NCBI GenBank assembly: GCA_023459495.1
Contig: JAEWTL010000021.1
Location: forward strand, 62,001-126,000
DNA length: 64,000 bases
Direction: 5' to 3'
Source of the DNA: Bacillota bacterium
Lineage (GTDB): Bacteria > Bacillota > Clostridia > Christensenellales > SZUA-584
Below, one piece after another: positions 25,502-34,379 of this stretch. Position 1 is the stretch's first letter, and every line of letters begins with the position of its first letter. Below the pieces are notes generated by a model. That model was not told the DNA's origin. It saw nothing but the letters and a program-made list of their open reading frames with translations, and ran no database searches. The position numbers and the translations under genes were made by a program.

Positions 25502-26971
25502 TTGAATTACGAAATGACATTAAAGCAGGCGGCAGATACGCTACAAAATAAAGAAATATCCGCAGAAGAGCTGACCCGGGGACTGATTGCCCGCATTGAA
25601 GAAAAAGAACCTAAAGTGCGTGCTCTCAACGCAATATGTGCTGAGAAAGCGATTGAAGATGCTGTTGAGTCGGACAAGCGTCGCGTATCGGGACAAAGTG
25701 TTGGCCGGTTTGACGGCATCCCGGTTATCGTGAAGGACAATATCTGCACGAAGGATGTCGCGACTACGTGCTCATCCAGAATGCTCGAGAACTTTATACC
25801 GCCCTATGACGCACACGTCGTCGAGCTGCTAAAACGGCAGGGTTTTATCGTCCTGGCAAAATCCAACCTTGACGAGTTTGCCATGGGCTCCTCCACGGAA
25901 AACAGCGCGTTTCATCCAACGGCCAATCCGTGGGAGCTGCGCCGGGTACCGGGCGGGTCCTCCGGCGGCAGCACGGCGGCAATCTCTGCGGGCTATGCAC
26001 CGTTGGCGCTAGGTTCTGATACGGGCGGCAGCATCCGCCAGCCCGCTTCCTATTGCGGGGTTGTAGGCGTTAAGCCGACCTATGGTGCGGTATCACGTTA
26101 TGGACTTGTGGCCTTCGCATCGTCACTCGATCAGATTGGACCGGTTACACGCACGGTAGAGGATGCTGCACTTTCGTTGAACGTGCTGTGCGGACACGAT
26201 CGTCGCGACTCAACATCACTTGATATGGCGCATCCTGACTATACGGCAACGATCGGACAGGACGCGCGCGGACTGCGAATCGGCCTTCCGAAAGAATATT
26301 TTGGCCCCGGACTTGATGCGGATGTAAAAGCTGCTGTGGACAAGGCAGTCAAAGCGCTAACGGATGCGGGGGCTGTAGTGGAGGAAGCCACACTGCCCAC
26401 GTTTGAATATGCGCTTTCCGCTTACTACATCATTTCCTCCGCCGAGGCAGCGTCCAACCTTTCGCGGTTCGACGGCGTGAAGTACGGCTACCGTGCAAAG
26501 CAATACGACGGCATCGTGGATATGTACATGCAGACCCGCAACGAGGGTTTCGGAGCGGAGGTAAAGCGGCGTATCATGCTGGGCAACTATGTGCTCAGCG
26601 CAGGCTACTACGATGCATACTACTTAAAAGCGCTCAAGGTACGTACGCTAATCAAGCGCGACTTTGATAAGCTGTTCGAGAGGTTCGACTGCATCCTGTC
26701 GCCTGCTGCGCCCACTCCTACGTTCATCGCAGGAGAAAAGAGCGATCCGATGAGCATGTATCTGACTGATATCTATACCGTGCCCGTAAACATCGCAGGG
26801 CTGGCTGCCATATCCGTTCCCTGTGCGTTGAGCCGCGAGGGCCTGCCTATTGGGCTGCAACTCATCGCAAAGCCTTTCGGCGAGCCAGAAATGCTGCGCG
26901 CCGCATATGCAATGGAGCAGGCGGTAGGGTCCCTTGGCCAACCCACGTTTAGAGAGGGGGCGGAAAAATGA
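25502..26971 (+). CDS. gatA: Asp/Glu-tRNA amidotransferase subunit A
   Basis: Glutaminase (amidase-signature) subunit that releases ammonia for transamidation. 489 residues from TTG 25502. The Ser-cisSer-Lys triad is visible: the Lys in PVIVKDNICT, the Gly/Ser-rich VPGGSSGGSTAAISAG and LGSDTGGSIRQPASYCG. A GTG at 25493 overlaps the ribosome binding site GAGGTG (25491-25496), so TTG 25502 is preferred. The stop overlaps the gatB ATG by 4 bases. Confidence 0.95.
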   Translation: MNYEMTLKQAADTLQNKEISAEELTRGLIARIEEKEPKVRALNAICAEKAIEDAVESDKRRVSGQSVGRFDGIPVIVKDNICTKDVATTCSSRMLENFIPPYDAHVVELLKRQGFIVLAKSNLDEFAMGSSTENSAFHPTANPWELRRVPGGSSGGSTAAISAGYAPLALGSDTGGSIRQPASYCGVVGVKPTYGAVSRYGLVAFASSLDQIGPVTRTVEDAALSLNVLCGHDRRDSTSLDMAHPDYTATIGQDARGLRIGLPKEYFGPGLDADVKAAVDKAVKALTDAGAVVEEATLPTFEYALSAYYIISSAEAASNLSRFDGVKYGYRAKQYDGIVDMYMQTRNEGFGAEVKRRIMLGNYVLSAGYYDAYYLKALKVRTLIKRDFDKLFERFDCILSPAAPTPTFIAGEKSDPMSMYLTDIYTVPVNIAGLAAISVPCALSREGLPIGLQLIAKPFGEPEMLRAAYAMEQAVGSLGQPTFREGAEK

Positions 26972-28398
26972 AGTACGAAACCGTGATCGGGCTCGAGGTT
27001 CATGTCGAGCTTGCGACCAACACCAAGATATTCTGCGGATGTGAGAATAAGTTCGGCGGAGAGCCCAACACGCACTGCTGTCCCGTATGCATCGGTATGC
27101 CCGGGGTTCTGCCTGTGCTGAACGAAAAAGTGGTGGAGTATGCAGCCATGGCTGGCCTTGCGACCAACTGCACAATCGCCAACTTCTCCAAGATGGACCG
27201 CAAGGGATACTATTATCCCGATCTGCCCAAGGCGTACCAGATCTCGCAGTTTGATCTGCCGATCTGTAAGGGTGGCTGGGTTGATATTGAAACCGGGGAT
27301 GGCAAAAAACGTATCCGCATCACGCGAATTCACATGGAAGAGGACGCGGGCAAGCTGCTGCATGACGCCTGCGCGGGCACTGCGGTGGACTATAACCGTT
27401 GCGGCGTGCCGCTCATCGAAATCGTGACGGAGCCGGACATGCGCAGCGCGGAGGAGACGCGCGCCTTTCTTGAAACACTCAAGGCCATTATGCAGTATAC
27501 TGGCGTATCCGACTGCAAGATGCAGGAGGGTTCGCTGCGTTGCGACGTTAATATCTCGGTGCGTGAAGCGGGGTCGGATGTACTCGGTACGCGCACAGAA
27601 ATGAAGAACCTCAACAGCTTTTCGGCAGTATACCGCGCAGTAGAGGCAGAAAGTGCCCGCCAGATTGAGGTAATTGAAGAAGGCGAGTCCATCCGGCAGG
27701 AAACGCGCCGATTTGATGATGCCAAAGGTAAGAGCTATCCGATGCGCAGCAAGGAAGAGGCACACGACTATCGTTATTTTCCTGATCCGGACCTTGTGCC
27801 GATTACGCTGACCAATGAACGCATTCAGGAGTTTGAAGCGAGCCTGCCCGAGTTGCCTGCAGCAAAGAAGCAGCGGTATGTGGAAAAGCTTGGTTTGCCG
27901 GAATACGACGCGGGTGTGCTGACCGCAGAACGCAGCATCGCGCTTTTCTTTGAGGACTGCATTGCGCTGGGAGGAGAGCCTAAGAAAGTGAGCAATCTGA
28001 TCATGACTGACCTGCTGAGGTTACTCAAAGAGGATGGGATTTCGCCTGATGACAACCCGGTAGCACCGGGGCAGCTCGTCGAGACCTTAAAAATGGTGGA
28101 TGACGGAAAGATCAACATTACGGTCGCAAAATCCGTATTTGAAGAGGTGTTTCGAAGCGGAGGGTCGCCTACGGAGATCGTGGAGCGCAAAGGGCTTGCG
28201 CAGATCAACGATACCGGCGCGATCCGAAGCCTGATCCGTGATATCATCGCGGCTAATCCCGGCCCGGTAGCAGACTATAAAGGCGGTAAAACGAAAGCGC
28301 TGACCTTCTTTGTGGGCCAGGTGATGAAGGCGATGGGCGGCAAAGCGAATCCTAAATCGGTGAATGAAATCGCCGTAGAAGAGCTCGATAAAGCCTAA
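26968..28398 (+). CDS. gatB: Asp/Glu-tRNA amidotransferase subunit B
   Basis: Kinase and tRNA-binding subunit of GatCAB. 476 residues. The start YETVIGLEVHVELATNTKIF and the zinc-coordinating CGCENKFGG..CCPVC region are typical; the cradle domain contains RKGYYYPDLPKAYQISQFDLP and the C-terminal YqeY-like domain recognises the tRNA elbow. It is the last gene of the run from galU, followed by a terminator at 28454-28484. Confidence 0.97.
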   Translation: MKYETVIGLEVHVELATNTKIFCGCENKFGGEPNTHCCPVCIGMPGVLPVLNEKVVEYAAMAGLATNCTIANFSKMDRKGYYYPDLPKAYQISQFDLPICKGGWVDIETGDGKKRIRITRIHMEEDAGKLLHDACAGTAVDYNRCGVPLIEIVTEPDMRSAEETRAFLETLKAIMQYTGVSDCKMQEGSLRCDVNISVREAGSDVLGTRTEMKNLNSFSAVYRAVEAESARQIEVIEEGESIRQETRRFDDAKGKSYPMRSKEEAHDYRYFPDPDLVPITLTNERIQEFEASLPELPAAKKQRYVEKLGLPEYDAGVLTAERSIALFFEDCIALGGEPKKVSNLIMTDLLRLLKEDGISPDDNPVAPGQLVETLKMVDDGKINITVAKSVFEEVFRSGGSPTEIVERKGLAQINDTGAIRSLIRDIIAANPGPVADYKGGKTKALTFFVGQVMKAMGGKANPKSVNEIAVEELDKA

Positions 28399-28453
28399 AT
28401 ATCGGCTACGGGAACGAAAAACCATGAATTAACGTGTTAAGATAAGTTTTTTT

Positions 28454-28484
28454 AAGCATTTTCAACATAAATGCTTATTTTTTT
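28454..28484 (+). terminator. Intrinsic terminator after gatB
   Basis: AAGCATTT (28454-28461) pairs with AAATGCTT (28469-28476) around a 7-base loop, followed by A and seven Ts (28478-28484). Confidence 0.85.
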
Positions 28485-28503
28485 AAAATCAGTGTGTTAT
28501 AAT
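28475..28503 (+). promoter_or_regulatory. Probable promoter of the yicC-to-thiN gene run
   Basis: A perfect TATAAT lies at 28498-28503. The best -35 at 17 bp is the weak TTATTT (28475-28480), which overlaps the preceding terminator. Placement relies mainly on the -10. Confidence 0.45.
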
Positions 28504-28523
28504 CATTTGAAAATGACTACGAG

Positions 28524-29414
28524 GTGGCGATTAATATATTAAGCAGCATGACAGGCTTTGGCCGCGGTGAGGCTGAGCATGAAGGCCGCAGGGTAACGAT
28601 TGAACTCAAAGCGGTTAACCAACGGTATCTGGATCTGAATGTACGTGCTCCGATCACGCTGGGATTTGCAGAAGAGCATATCCGCAAAACGATCAAGGGG
28701 CGGTTATCACGTGGCCGCGTTGACGCTTTTGTGGGCTATACCGCGTTGGAATCCGAGTCCAAGAAGGTCATTGCCGACGCCGGGCTGATCGAATCCTACA
28801 TGAAGTCCGCAAGGAAGGCGGCCCGTAAGGCTGGGCTTAAGGACGACGTCAAACTGTCTCATATCCTGCGCATCCCTGATATGATCCGCATTGAAGGGAT
28901 ACGGGAAAACGACGAGGCCTTGCTTTCCCTTGTCGACAAGGCTTTAACCGCAGCGCTCGACTCAATGACGGACATGCGCGGCCGTGAAGGCGCTTCACTG
29001 CAGGCAAGCATCAAGCAGTACCTTGAAGACTTGTCCGGAGTCGTCAGCGCAATCGATGCCGAGAAGGACACCGTGCCCAAAGAAAGCGCGGAAAAGCTGA
29101 AGCAGCGCATTACAGACCTGCTCGAAGGCAACGATATTGACGAAGCGCGGTTTAATACCGAAGTCGCTTATATCGCTGACCGGGCGGACATATCCGAAGA
29201 AATTGTCCGGCTGAAGACGCATATTACACAGTTCGACGCCGCGATGAAGAGCAGCGAGGCCGTAGGCCGTAAGCTGGACTTTATGGTGCAGGAGATGAAC
29301 CGCGAACTCAATACGATCGGCTCAAAAGCGTCCTCCATGTCGATTACCAATAAAGTGATCGACGGCAAGAGTATTGTGGAAAAAGTTCGCGAGCAGGTGC
29401 AGAATATCGAATAA
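28524..29414 (+). CDS. YicC/YloC-family endoribonuclease
   Basis: Family members are endoribonucleases affecting mRNA turnover; the Bacillus homologue is YloC. 296 residues from GTG 28524. The N-terminal SMTGFGRGEAEHEGRRVTIE and the C-terminal IGSKASSMSITNKVIDGKSIVEKVREQVQNIE are diagnostic. The start is uncertain: GTG 28524 lies on the ribosome binding site GAGGTGG (28521-28527), ATG 28548 is about 21 bases from it, and the codons at the best distance are ATT/ATA. The yicC-remA-gmk-rpoZ-coaBC-priA order is a standard Firmicute arrangement. Confidence 0.9.
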   Translation: MAINILSSMTGFGRGEAEHEGRRVTIELKAVNQRYLDLNVRAPITLGFAEEHIRKTIKGRLSRGRVDAFVGYTALESESKKVIADAGLIESYMKSARKAARKAGLKDDVKLSHILRIPDMIRIEGIRENDEALLSLVDKALTAALDSMTDMRGREGASLQASIKQYLEDLSGVVSAIDAEKDTVPKESAEKLKQRITDLLEGNDIDEARFNTEVAYIADRADISEEIVRLKTHITQFDAAMKSSEAVGRKLDFMVQEMNRELNTIGSKASSMSITNKVIDGKSIVEKVREQVQNIE

Positions 29415-29435
29415 AACACCCAAGGAGGGGTAGTT

Positions 29436-29696
29436 ATGAGTATCCGACTGATCAATATTGGTTTTGGTAATATCGTATCAGCCAACCGGCTGATCGCTAT
29501 TGTCAGCCCTGAAAGCGCGCCCATCAAGCGCATCATTCAGGAAGCACGGCAAAAAGGCAACCTGATTGATGCGACTTATGGCAGGAGAACGCGCGCTGTG
29601 GTGATCACCGACAGCGACCATGTCATCCTTTCGGCTGTACAGCCCGAAACAGTGGCGCACAGGCTGACCGACAAAGACACAGACATTGAGGAGTGA
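29436..29696 (+). CDS. remA: RemA-like DUF370 DNA-binding protein
   Basis: 86 residues. MSIRLINIGFGNIVSANRLIAIVSPESAPIKR is the DUF370 signature (shown here only as a landmark: IGFGNIV, ANRLIAI, SPESAPIKR), followed by GNLIDATYGRRTRAVVI. In Bacillus, RemA binds DNA as a ring-forming oligomer and activates biofilm matrix and osmoprotection genes. Its position before gmk is conserved even in species without biofilm operons, so the targets here are open. AAGGAGGGG precedes ATG 29436. Only 2 bases separate it from gmk. Confidence 0.9.
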   Translation: MSIRLINIGFGNIVSANRLIAIVSPESAPIKRIIQEARQKGNLIDATYGRRTRAVVITDSDHVILSAVQPETVAHRLTDKDTDIEE

Positions 29697-29698
29697 GG

Positions 29699-30310
29699 AT
29701 GAGCAAAGGGTTGCTGATCGTTCTGTCGGGGCCGTCGGGTGCTGGCAAGGGTACCGTATGCAAAGCGTTGCTTGCAAAACACCCGGATATTGCGTTGTCC
29801 GTATCCTGTACAACGCGGGCTCCCCGGTGCGGAGAGCGAGACGGTATTAATTATTTCTTTAGAAGCGAAGTGGAATTTAAGCGGCTGATTGAGGAAGACG
29901 AATTTCTGGAACACGCCTGCGTGTATGGTAATTATTACGGCACACCCAAGAGCTTTGTTGCGAACAAACTTGCTGAAGGACATGACGTGTTGCTCGAAAT
30001 CGATGTGCAAGGCGCGCTTAAAGCAAAAAAGATTTTTCCTGACGGGGTGTTCATCTTTTTGGTACCGCCTTCGATGGAGGAACTGGAGCGCCGTATCCGT
30101 GGACGGGCGACCGAAAGTGAAGAGCAGATTGCTGTACGTCTTGGCAAAGCCAAGAGTGAAATGGAGCGTGTCGATCGCTACGACTACGTGATCGTAAATG
30201 ATCATGTGGATCGCGTAGTGGACGAGATCGAGAGCATCATTGATGCCGAAAAGCTCAAAGTTAAGCGTGCAAAAAAAGAATTTGAAGACTTGAGGAGAGA
30301 AAAGATATGA
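29699..30310 (+). CDS. gmk: Guanylate kinase
   Basis: Phosphorylates GMP to GDP. 203 residues. The Walker A motif is VLSGPSGAGKGTVC (about residues 10-22), followed by SVSCTTRAPRCGERDGINYFF and the GMP-binding FLEHACVYGNYYGTP; IFLVPPSMEELERRIRGR is the lid. ATG 29699 fits GAGGAG; an upstream in-frame GTG at 29693 lies within the ribosome binding region. Its stop overlaps the rpoZ ATG. Confidence 0.96.
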   Translation: MSKGLLIVLSGPSGAGKGTVCKALLAKHPDIALSVSCTTRAPRCGERDGINYFFRSEVEFKRLIEEDEFLEHACVYGNYYGTPKSFVANKLAEGHDVLLEIDVQGALKAKKIFPDGVFIFLVPPSMEELERRIRGRATESEEQIAVRLGKAKSEMERVDRYDYVIVNDHVDRVVDEIESIIDAEKLKVKRAKKEFEDLRREKI

Positions 30311-30507
30311 TGTATCCCAGTGTGAGTGAACTGAAAGAAAAAGCGGATTGCCGCTATACGTTGGTTGTAGAGTCGGCCAAGCGTGCCCGCCAGCTGGTGG
30401 ACGGCGCTGAACCCCTCACTGAAACGCAGGAGGCTAACCCAGTATCGCAGGCGGCGAAAGAAATCTACAGAGACAAGATTACATATATAGCGCCCGAGGA
30501 GGGCTGA
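30307..30507 (+). CDS. rpoZ: RNA polymerase omega subunit
   Basis: 66 residues, the compact Firmicute form. YPSVSELKEKADCRYTLVVESAKRARQL contains the conserved core that folds around the C-terminus of the beta-prime subunit; VSQAAKEIYRDKITY is the usual end. Two ATG codons are adjacent (30307, 30310). The location between gmk and coaBC is conserved and supports the assignment of such a short gene. Confidence 0.92.
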   Translation: MMYPSVSELKEKADCRYTLVVESAKRARQLVDGAEPLTETQEANPVSQAAKEIYRDKITYIAPEEG

Positions 30508-30512
30508 AGACC

Positions 30513-31703
30513 ATGCCGCAAACCGTCGTAGTAGGCGTTTCGGGGGGCATTGCGGCATATAAGGCGGCCTATCTCGTGAGTGCGCTGAAAAAACGCTGCG
30601 ACGTCCACGTCATTATGACGGATAACGCGCAGGAGTTTGTGAGCGCGCTTACGTTTGAAACGCTTTCCGGCAATGCCGTCATCACCGGTACATTCGAACG
30701 AACTCAGGAATTCGACGTCAAACACGTTTCGCTGGCGCAAAAGGCAGACGTGTTTATTGTCGCGCCCGCAACCGCCAATGTAATAGCCAAGGTAGCCTCG
30801 GGGCTTGCGGACGATATGCTCACGACTACATTGCTCGCCGCGAAATGCCCTGTGATCTTCGCGCCCGCAATGAACACCGCGATGTATGAGGATGAAGCGA
30901 CGCAGGAAAATTTGCGGGTGCTCAAATCGCGCGGATACTACATAATGGATACGGGTGAAGGTCTCCTTGCCTGCGGTGACATAGGCGCAGGCCGCATGAG
31001 AGAGCCAAGTGAGATCATCGCGTACATGGACGATGTGCTATCGTCACTGCACATTTTGCATGGCGTGCGCGTACTCGTCTCTGCGGGTCCTACCCGGGAG
31101 ATGATCGATCCGGTGCGTTTCCTGTCCAATCGGTCTTCCGGTAAAATGGGCTATGCGCTTGTGCAGGCCGCCATCGATATGGGCGCAGATGTAACGCTTG
31201 TATCTGGACCGGTGGAAATTGCAGCGCCACTCAAAGCAAAATGCGTGGATGTGGTTTCGGCAGCAGATATGGCAACCGCTGTGCTGAGCTGCGCTCCCGA
31301 AGCGGATATCATCATTATGGCTGCAGCGGTGGCGGACTACACACCCGAAACGTACAGCGACCAGAAGATCAAAAAAAGCGAAGATATGAGCATAGCGCTC
31401 GTACGCACACAGGATATCCTGAAGGGCCTGGGTGAACGGAAGCGCCCGAATCAGCTGCTGATGGGCTTCGCGGCCGAGACGCAGCAGTTTGAGGACAATG
31501 CGAAGGACAAGCTTGCCCGCAAGCATTTGGATATTATTGCGCTGAACGACGTGTCGCGGCCGGGCGAAGGATTCGGTGCGGAGAGCAACAACATCAGGCT
31601 GTTCTTCAGCGATGGAACGGAAGAAAATCTGGGGAGCGCGGATAAACGAGTGCTCGCAAAAAAGATTATGGAGCGCGTGGCGCAGCGTTTCCGGGCGCTT
31701 TAG
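30513..31703 (+). CDS. coaBC: Bifunctional phosphopantothenoylcysteine decarboxylase/phosphopantothenate-cysteine ligase
   Basis: Two steps of coenzyme A synthesis in one protein of 396 residues. The N-terminal flavoprotein (CoaC, about 1-180) starts VVVGVSGGIAAYKAAYLVSAL, with the active His in FDVKHVSLA and the motif APAMNTAMYE. The C-terminal CoaB ligase begins at VLVSAGPTREMIDPVRFLSN, with RSSGKMGYALVQAA, and continues with the MAAAVADYTP and GFAAET motifs. The ribosome binding site CGAGGAGG lies in the rpoZ end. The stop is TAG, showing that amber is an ordinary stop here. Confidence 0.96.
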   Translation: MPQTVVVGVSGGIAAYKAAYLVSALKKRCDVHVIMTDNAQEFVSALTFETLSGNAVITGTFERTQEFDVKHVSLAQKADVFIVAPATANVIAKVASGLADDMLTTTLLAAKCPVIFAPAMNTAMYEDEATQENLRVLKSRGYYIMDTGEGLLACGDIGAGRMREPSEIIAYMDDVLSSLHILHGVRVLVSAGPTREMIDPVRFLSNRSSGKMGYALVQAAIDMGADVTLVSGPVEIAAPLKAKCVDVVSAADMATAVLSCAPEADIIIMAAAVADYTPETYSDQKIKKSEDMSIALVRTQDILKGLGERKRPNQLLMGFAAETQQFEDNAKDKLARKHLDIIALNDVSRPGEGFGAESNNIRLFFSDGTEENLGSADKRVLAKKIMERVAQRFRAL

Positions 31704-31706
31704 ACC

Positions 31707-33914
31707 ATGTACGCAAAGGTTATTATCGACATCGCTCATTCCGAAGTTGACCGGGTTTTTGAATATGCAGTCCCGTTGGGGCAGCATGTCGAGCCGGGTT
31801 TTCGCGTCAGGGTGCCGTTCGGCAAGGGCAACACGCTCAAAGAGGGCTATGTGCTTTCCCTCACGGATGTAAGCGAGTATGACGGAAACCTCATAAAGCC
31901 GGTTTATTCGGTAATTTCTGATTATGCCGCACTGACTCAGGGGCAGATCAAGCTTGCCCATATGCTCCGCCGCTACTATCACACGACGTTTGCCTGTGCA
32001 CTTCGGCTGATGTTTCCCGCAGAGATGCGAGGTGAACGCATCAAGGATCATTTTGAGCGAGAGCTGACCTGTGCGATGGAGGGCGATGCCTTCCAATCGG
32101 CGCTGTCTGCGCTCACCAGAGCGCCTAAACAGAAGGCGGCGTTGGAGATCATATCACGGGGCCCGATCACTGTGCAGGAACTTGAACAGCAGCTTCCCGG
32201 CAGCGCGTCCGTGCGGGAAGCGTTGATTCAGAAGGGCTGTGTAACAGTGCGGCAAAAGGAGTCATTCCGCATTCCGCGGCGCAGTGCTGAGGTGGAGCCT
32301 GATTATATGCTCACCGATGACCAGCAAAACGCCGTTGACATTATTACCGGCTCGGTCGGCAAATATCTGCTGCATGGCGTGACGGGGAGCGGCAAGACGG
32401 AAGTCTATATCCGCATCGTGCGCCACTGCCTTGCGCAGGGCAAGACCGCTATCGTGCTGGTGCCGGAAATATCGCTGACACCGCAGTTGGTGGAGATGTT
32501 TGAGCGGCGTATTGGTGAGGAAATCGCAGTGTACCACTCCACTCTTTCTGCCGGGGAACGATACGACGAGTGGAAGCGCATGGTTTCGGGCCGGGCGCGT
32601 GTGGTCGTGGGGGCGCGCAGCGCTGTATTTGCACCGCTAAGAGACATAGGAGCGATCATTATTGACGAAGAGCATGAAACGAGCTACCGTTCCGATACGC
32701 ATCCGCGGTATGTGGCGCATGAGATCGCCCGTATGCGCGCGGGCATAGAGGGCGCGTCGCTGGTGCTGGCGTCTGCAACGCCCTCGGTGGAAAGCTATAT
32801 CAAGGCAAAAAACGGGATATACCAGCTGGTTTCCATGCCGAACCGGATGTTTGGCCTGAAGCTGCCCGCCGTGCAGGTGGTGGACATGCGCGAAGAAATT
32901 TTGAGCGGCAACCGCACCATATTCTCTGCGCAGCTGTATGATGGCATCAGGGAAACGCTGGATGCAGGCAAGCAGGCCATGCTGTTCGTCAATCGGCGCG
33001 GTTACTCCACATTTGTGATGTGCCGTGGGTGCGGCTATGTCGAATACTGCGACGACTGCGCAGTGACGATGACGTACCATGTGAGTCCCGGTTCGCTGAT
33101 GTGCCACTACTGTGGCCGCAAAAAGCTGCTGAGAACGGTATGCCCGGAATGCGGAAGGCCATACTTAAAGCAGTTCGGAGTAGGTACGCAGCAGGTGGAA
33201 GCGCATGTGAAATCGTGCTTTCCAGAGGCGCGGGTGCTCCGTATGGATCTTGATACGACGCGTGGCAAGGATGCGCATCGGCAGATCTATGCGCAGTTTA
33301 AATCGGGCGGGGCGGACATCCTGATCGGCACACAGATGATCGCAAAGGGTTTCGACTTTGAAAATGTTCAGCTTGTGGGCGTGGTCAGTGCGGACAGCTC
33401 GCTCTACATCCCGGATTACCGCAGCCCGGAAAAGACGTTCCAACTGCTGGAGCAGGTTGCGGGGCGGGCGGGTCGTAAGGACCCCGGACAGGTGATCGTT
33501 CAGACGTACTCCCCGGATCACTATGCGATCCAGCGGGCATGTTCGCATGATTTCGAGGGATTTTTCGATGAGGAGATGGGAGTGCGCCGCATGGCGCTTT
33601 TGCCGCCTTATACAGTGTATTTCCGAATCGTGTTTACGGGACGGAATGAAGATGCCGTTCAAGAAGCATGCCTGGATTTCGAATGCGGCCTGCGTGAAGC
33701 CCTTGGAGATATGATGGAACGTATTCCGTTGATGGACGCATCGGAAGCGCCTGTAAAAAAGCTGCAGGGACGCACGCGCTGGCAGCTGTTGATCAAGGTT
33801 CTAAACGACGAAAAGCTTGCAGAGTTTCGCAATCGGCTGTATGCTTTTATGGATGACAAACAATACAGAGAATGCGCGTTTGGTCTGGAGATCAATCCGC
33901 AGAGCATGATGTGA
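31707..33914 (+). CDS. priA: Primosomal replication-restart helicase PriA
   Basis: 3'-5' DNA helicase that recognises stalled forks and loads the replication machinery. 735 residues. The N-terminal 3'-binding domain is followed by Walker A LLHGVTGSGKTEVYIR (about residue 222), the DEEH box in IIIDEEHETSYRSD, the zinc cluster CRGCGYVEYCDDCAV..CHYCGRK..CPECG (eight Cys), and the helicase C-terminal motif VAGRAGRKDPGQVIVQTY. ATG 31707 is 4 bases after the coaBC stop. Confidence 0.96.
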   Translation: MYAKVIIDIAHSEVDRVFEYAVPLGQHVEPGFRVRVPFGKGNTLKEGYVLSLTDVSEYDGNLIKPVYSVISDYAALTQGQIKLAHMLRRYYHTTFACALRLMFPAEMRGERIKDHFERELTCAMEGDAFQSALSALTRAPKQKAALEIISRGPITVQELEQQLPGSASVREALIQKGCVTVRQKESFRIPRRSAEVEPDYMLTDDQQNAVDIITGSVGKYLLHGVTGSGKTEVYIRIVRHCLAQGKTAIVLVPEISLTPQLVEMFERRIGEEIAVYHSTLSAGERYDEWKRMVSGRARVVVGARSAVFAPLRDIGAIIIDEEHETSYRSDTHPRYVAHEIARMRAGIEGASLVLASATPSVESYIKAKNGIYQLVSMPNRMFGLKLPAVQVVDMREEILSGNRTIFSAQLYDGIRETLDAGKQAMLFVNRRGYSTFVMCRGCGYVEYCDDCAVTMTYHVSPGSLMCHYCGRKKLLRTVCPECGRPYLKQFGVGTQQVEAHVKSCFPEARVLRMDLDTTRGKDAHRQIYAQFKSGGADILIGTQMIAKGFDFENVQLVGVVSADSSLYIPDYRSPEKTFQLLEQVAGRAGRKDPGQVIVQTYSPDHYAIQRACSHDFEGFFDEEMGVRRMALLPPYTVYFRIVFTGRNEDAVQEACLDFECGLREALGDMMERIPLMDASEAPVKKLQGRTRWQLLIKVLNDEKLAEFRNRLYAFMDDKQYRECAFGLEINPQSMM

Positions 33915-33926
33915 GGGGATAAGGGT

Positions 33927-34379
33927 ATGGCGATCAGAGACATCGTCAAAGGAGCGGACAACGAAGCACTGAGGAAGACTTCGCGTGAGGTGCGGGAAAT
34001 CACACCGCACATTTTGACGCTGCTGGACGACATGAAGGAAACATTGCATGCGGAGGAGGGCGTGGGCCTCGCCGCGCCGCAGGTAGGCGTATTGCGCCGT
34101 ATTGCGGTTGTCGACTATGACGAAGAATACTATGAAATGATTAATCCGAAGATACTGGACTTCTCAGGCGAAGCCATTGAGGAGGAAGGGTGCCTTTCGG
34201 TCGTGGGGGTGCGTGGGCGCGTAAAACGTCCTGATAGCGTCACGGCGCAATATGTGGACCGCAAAGGCAAAAAGAAAAAGGTTACGGTAACGGGCATCAC
34301 AGCGCGTGCGTTCTGTCATGAGATTGACCATCTCGACGGAGTGCTGTTTGTTGATAAGGTGCTCGAGGAGAAGGAATGA
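33927..34379 (+). CDS. def: Peptide deformylase
   Basis: Removes the formyl group from nascent N-terminal Met. 150 residues. The three metal-site motifs are all present: GVGLAAPQVG, EEGCLSV (the Cys ligand) and FCHEIDHLDG (HExxH). It is paired with fmt, which attaches the formyl group; the fmt ATG overlaps its stop by 4 bases. GAGGGGATAAGGGT precedes ATG 33927. Confidence 0.97.
   Translation: MAIRDIVKGADNEALRKTSREVREITPHILTLLDDMKETLHAEEGVGLAAPQVGVLRRIAVVDYDEEYYEMINPKILDFSGEAIEEEGCLSVVGVRGRVKRPDSVTAQYVDRKGKKKKVTVTGITARAFCHEIDHLDGVLFVDKVLEEKE

Noticed and set aside
26773..27765. 330-codon reverse-strand frame
   Set aside because: Antisense to gatA and gatB; no family features and no start signal.
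31044..32096. 350-codon reverse-strand frame
   Set aside because: Antisense to coaBC and priA, which are both clearly coding on the forward strand.
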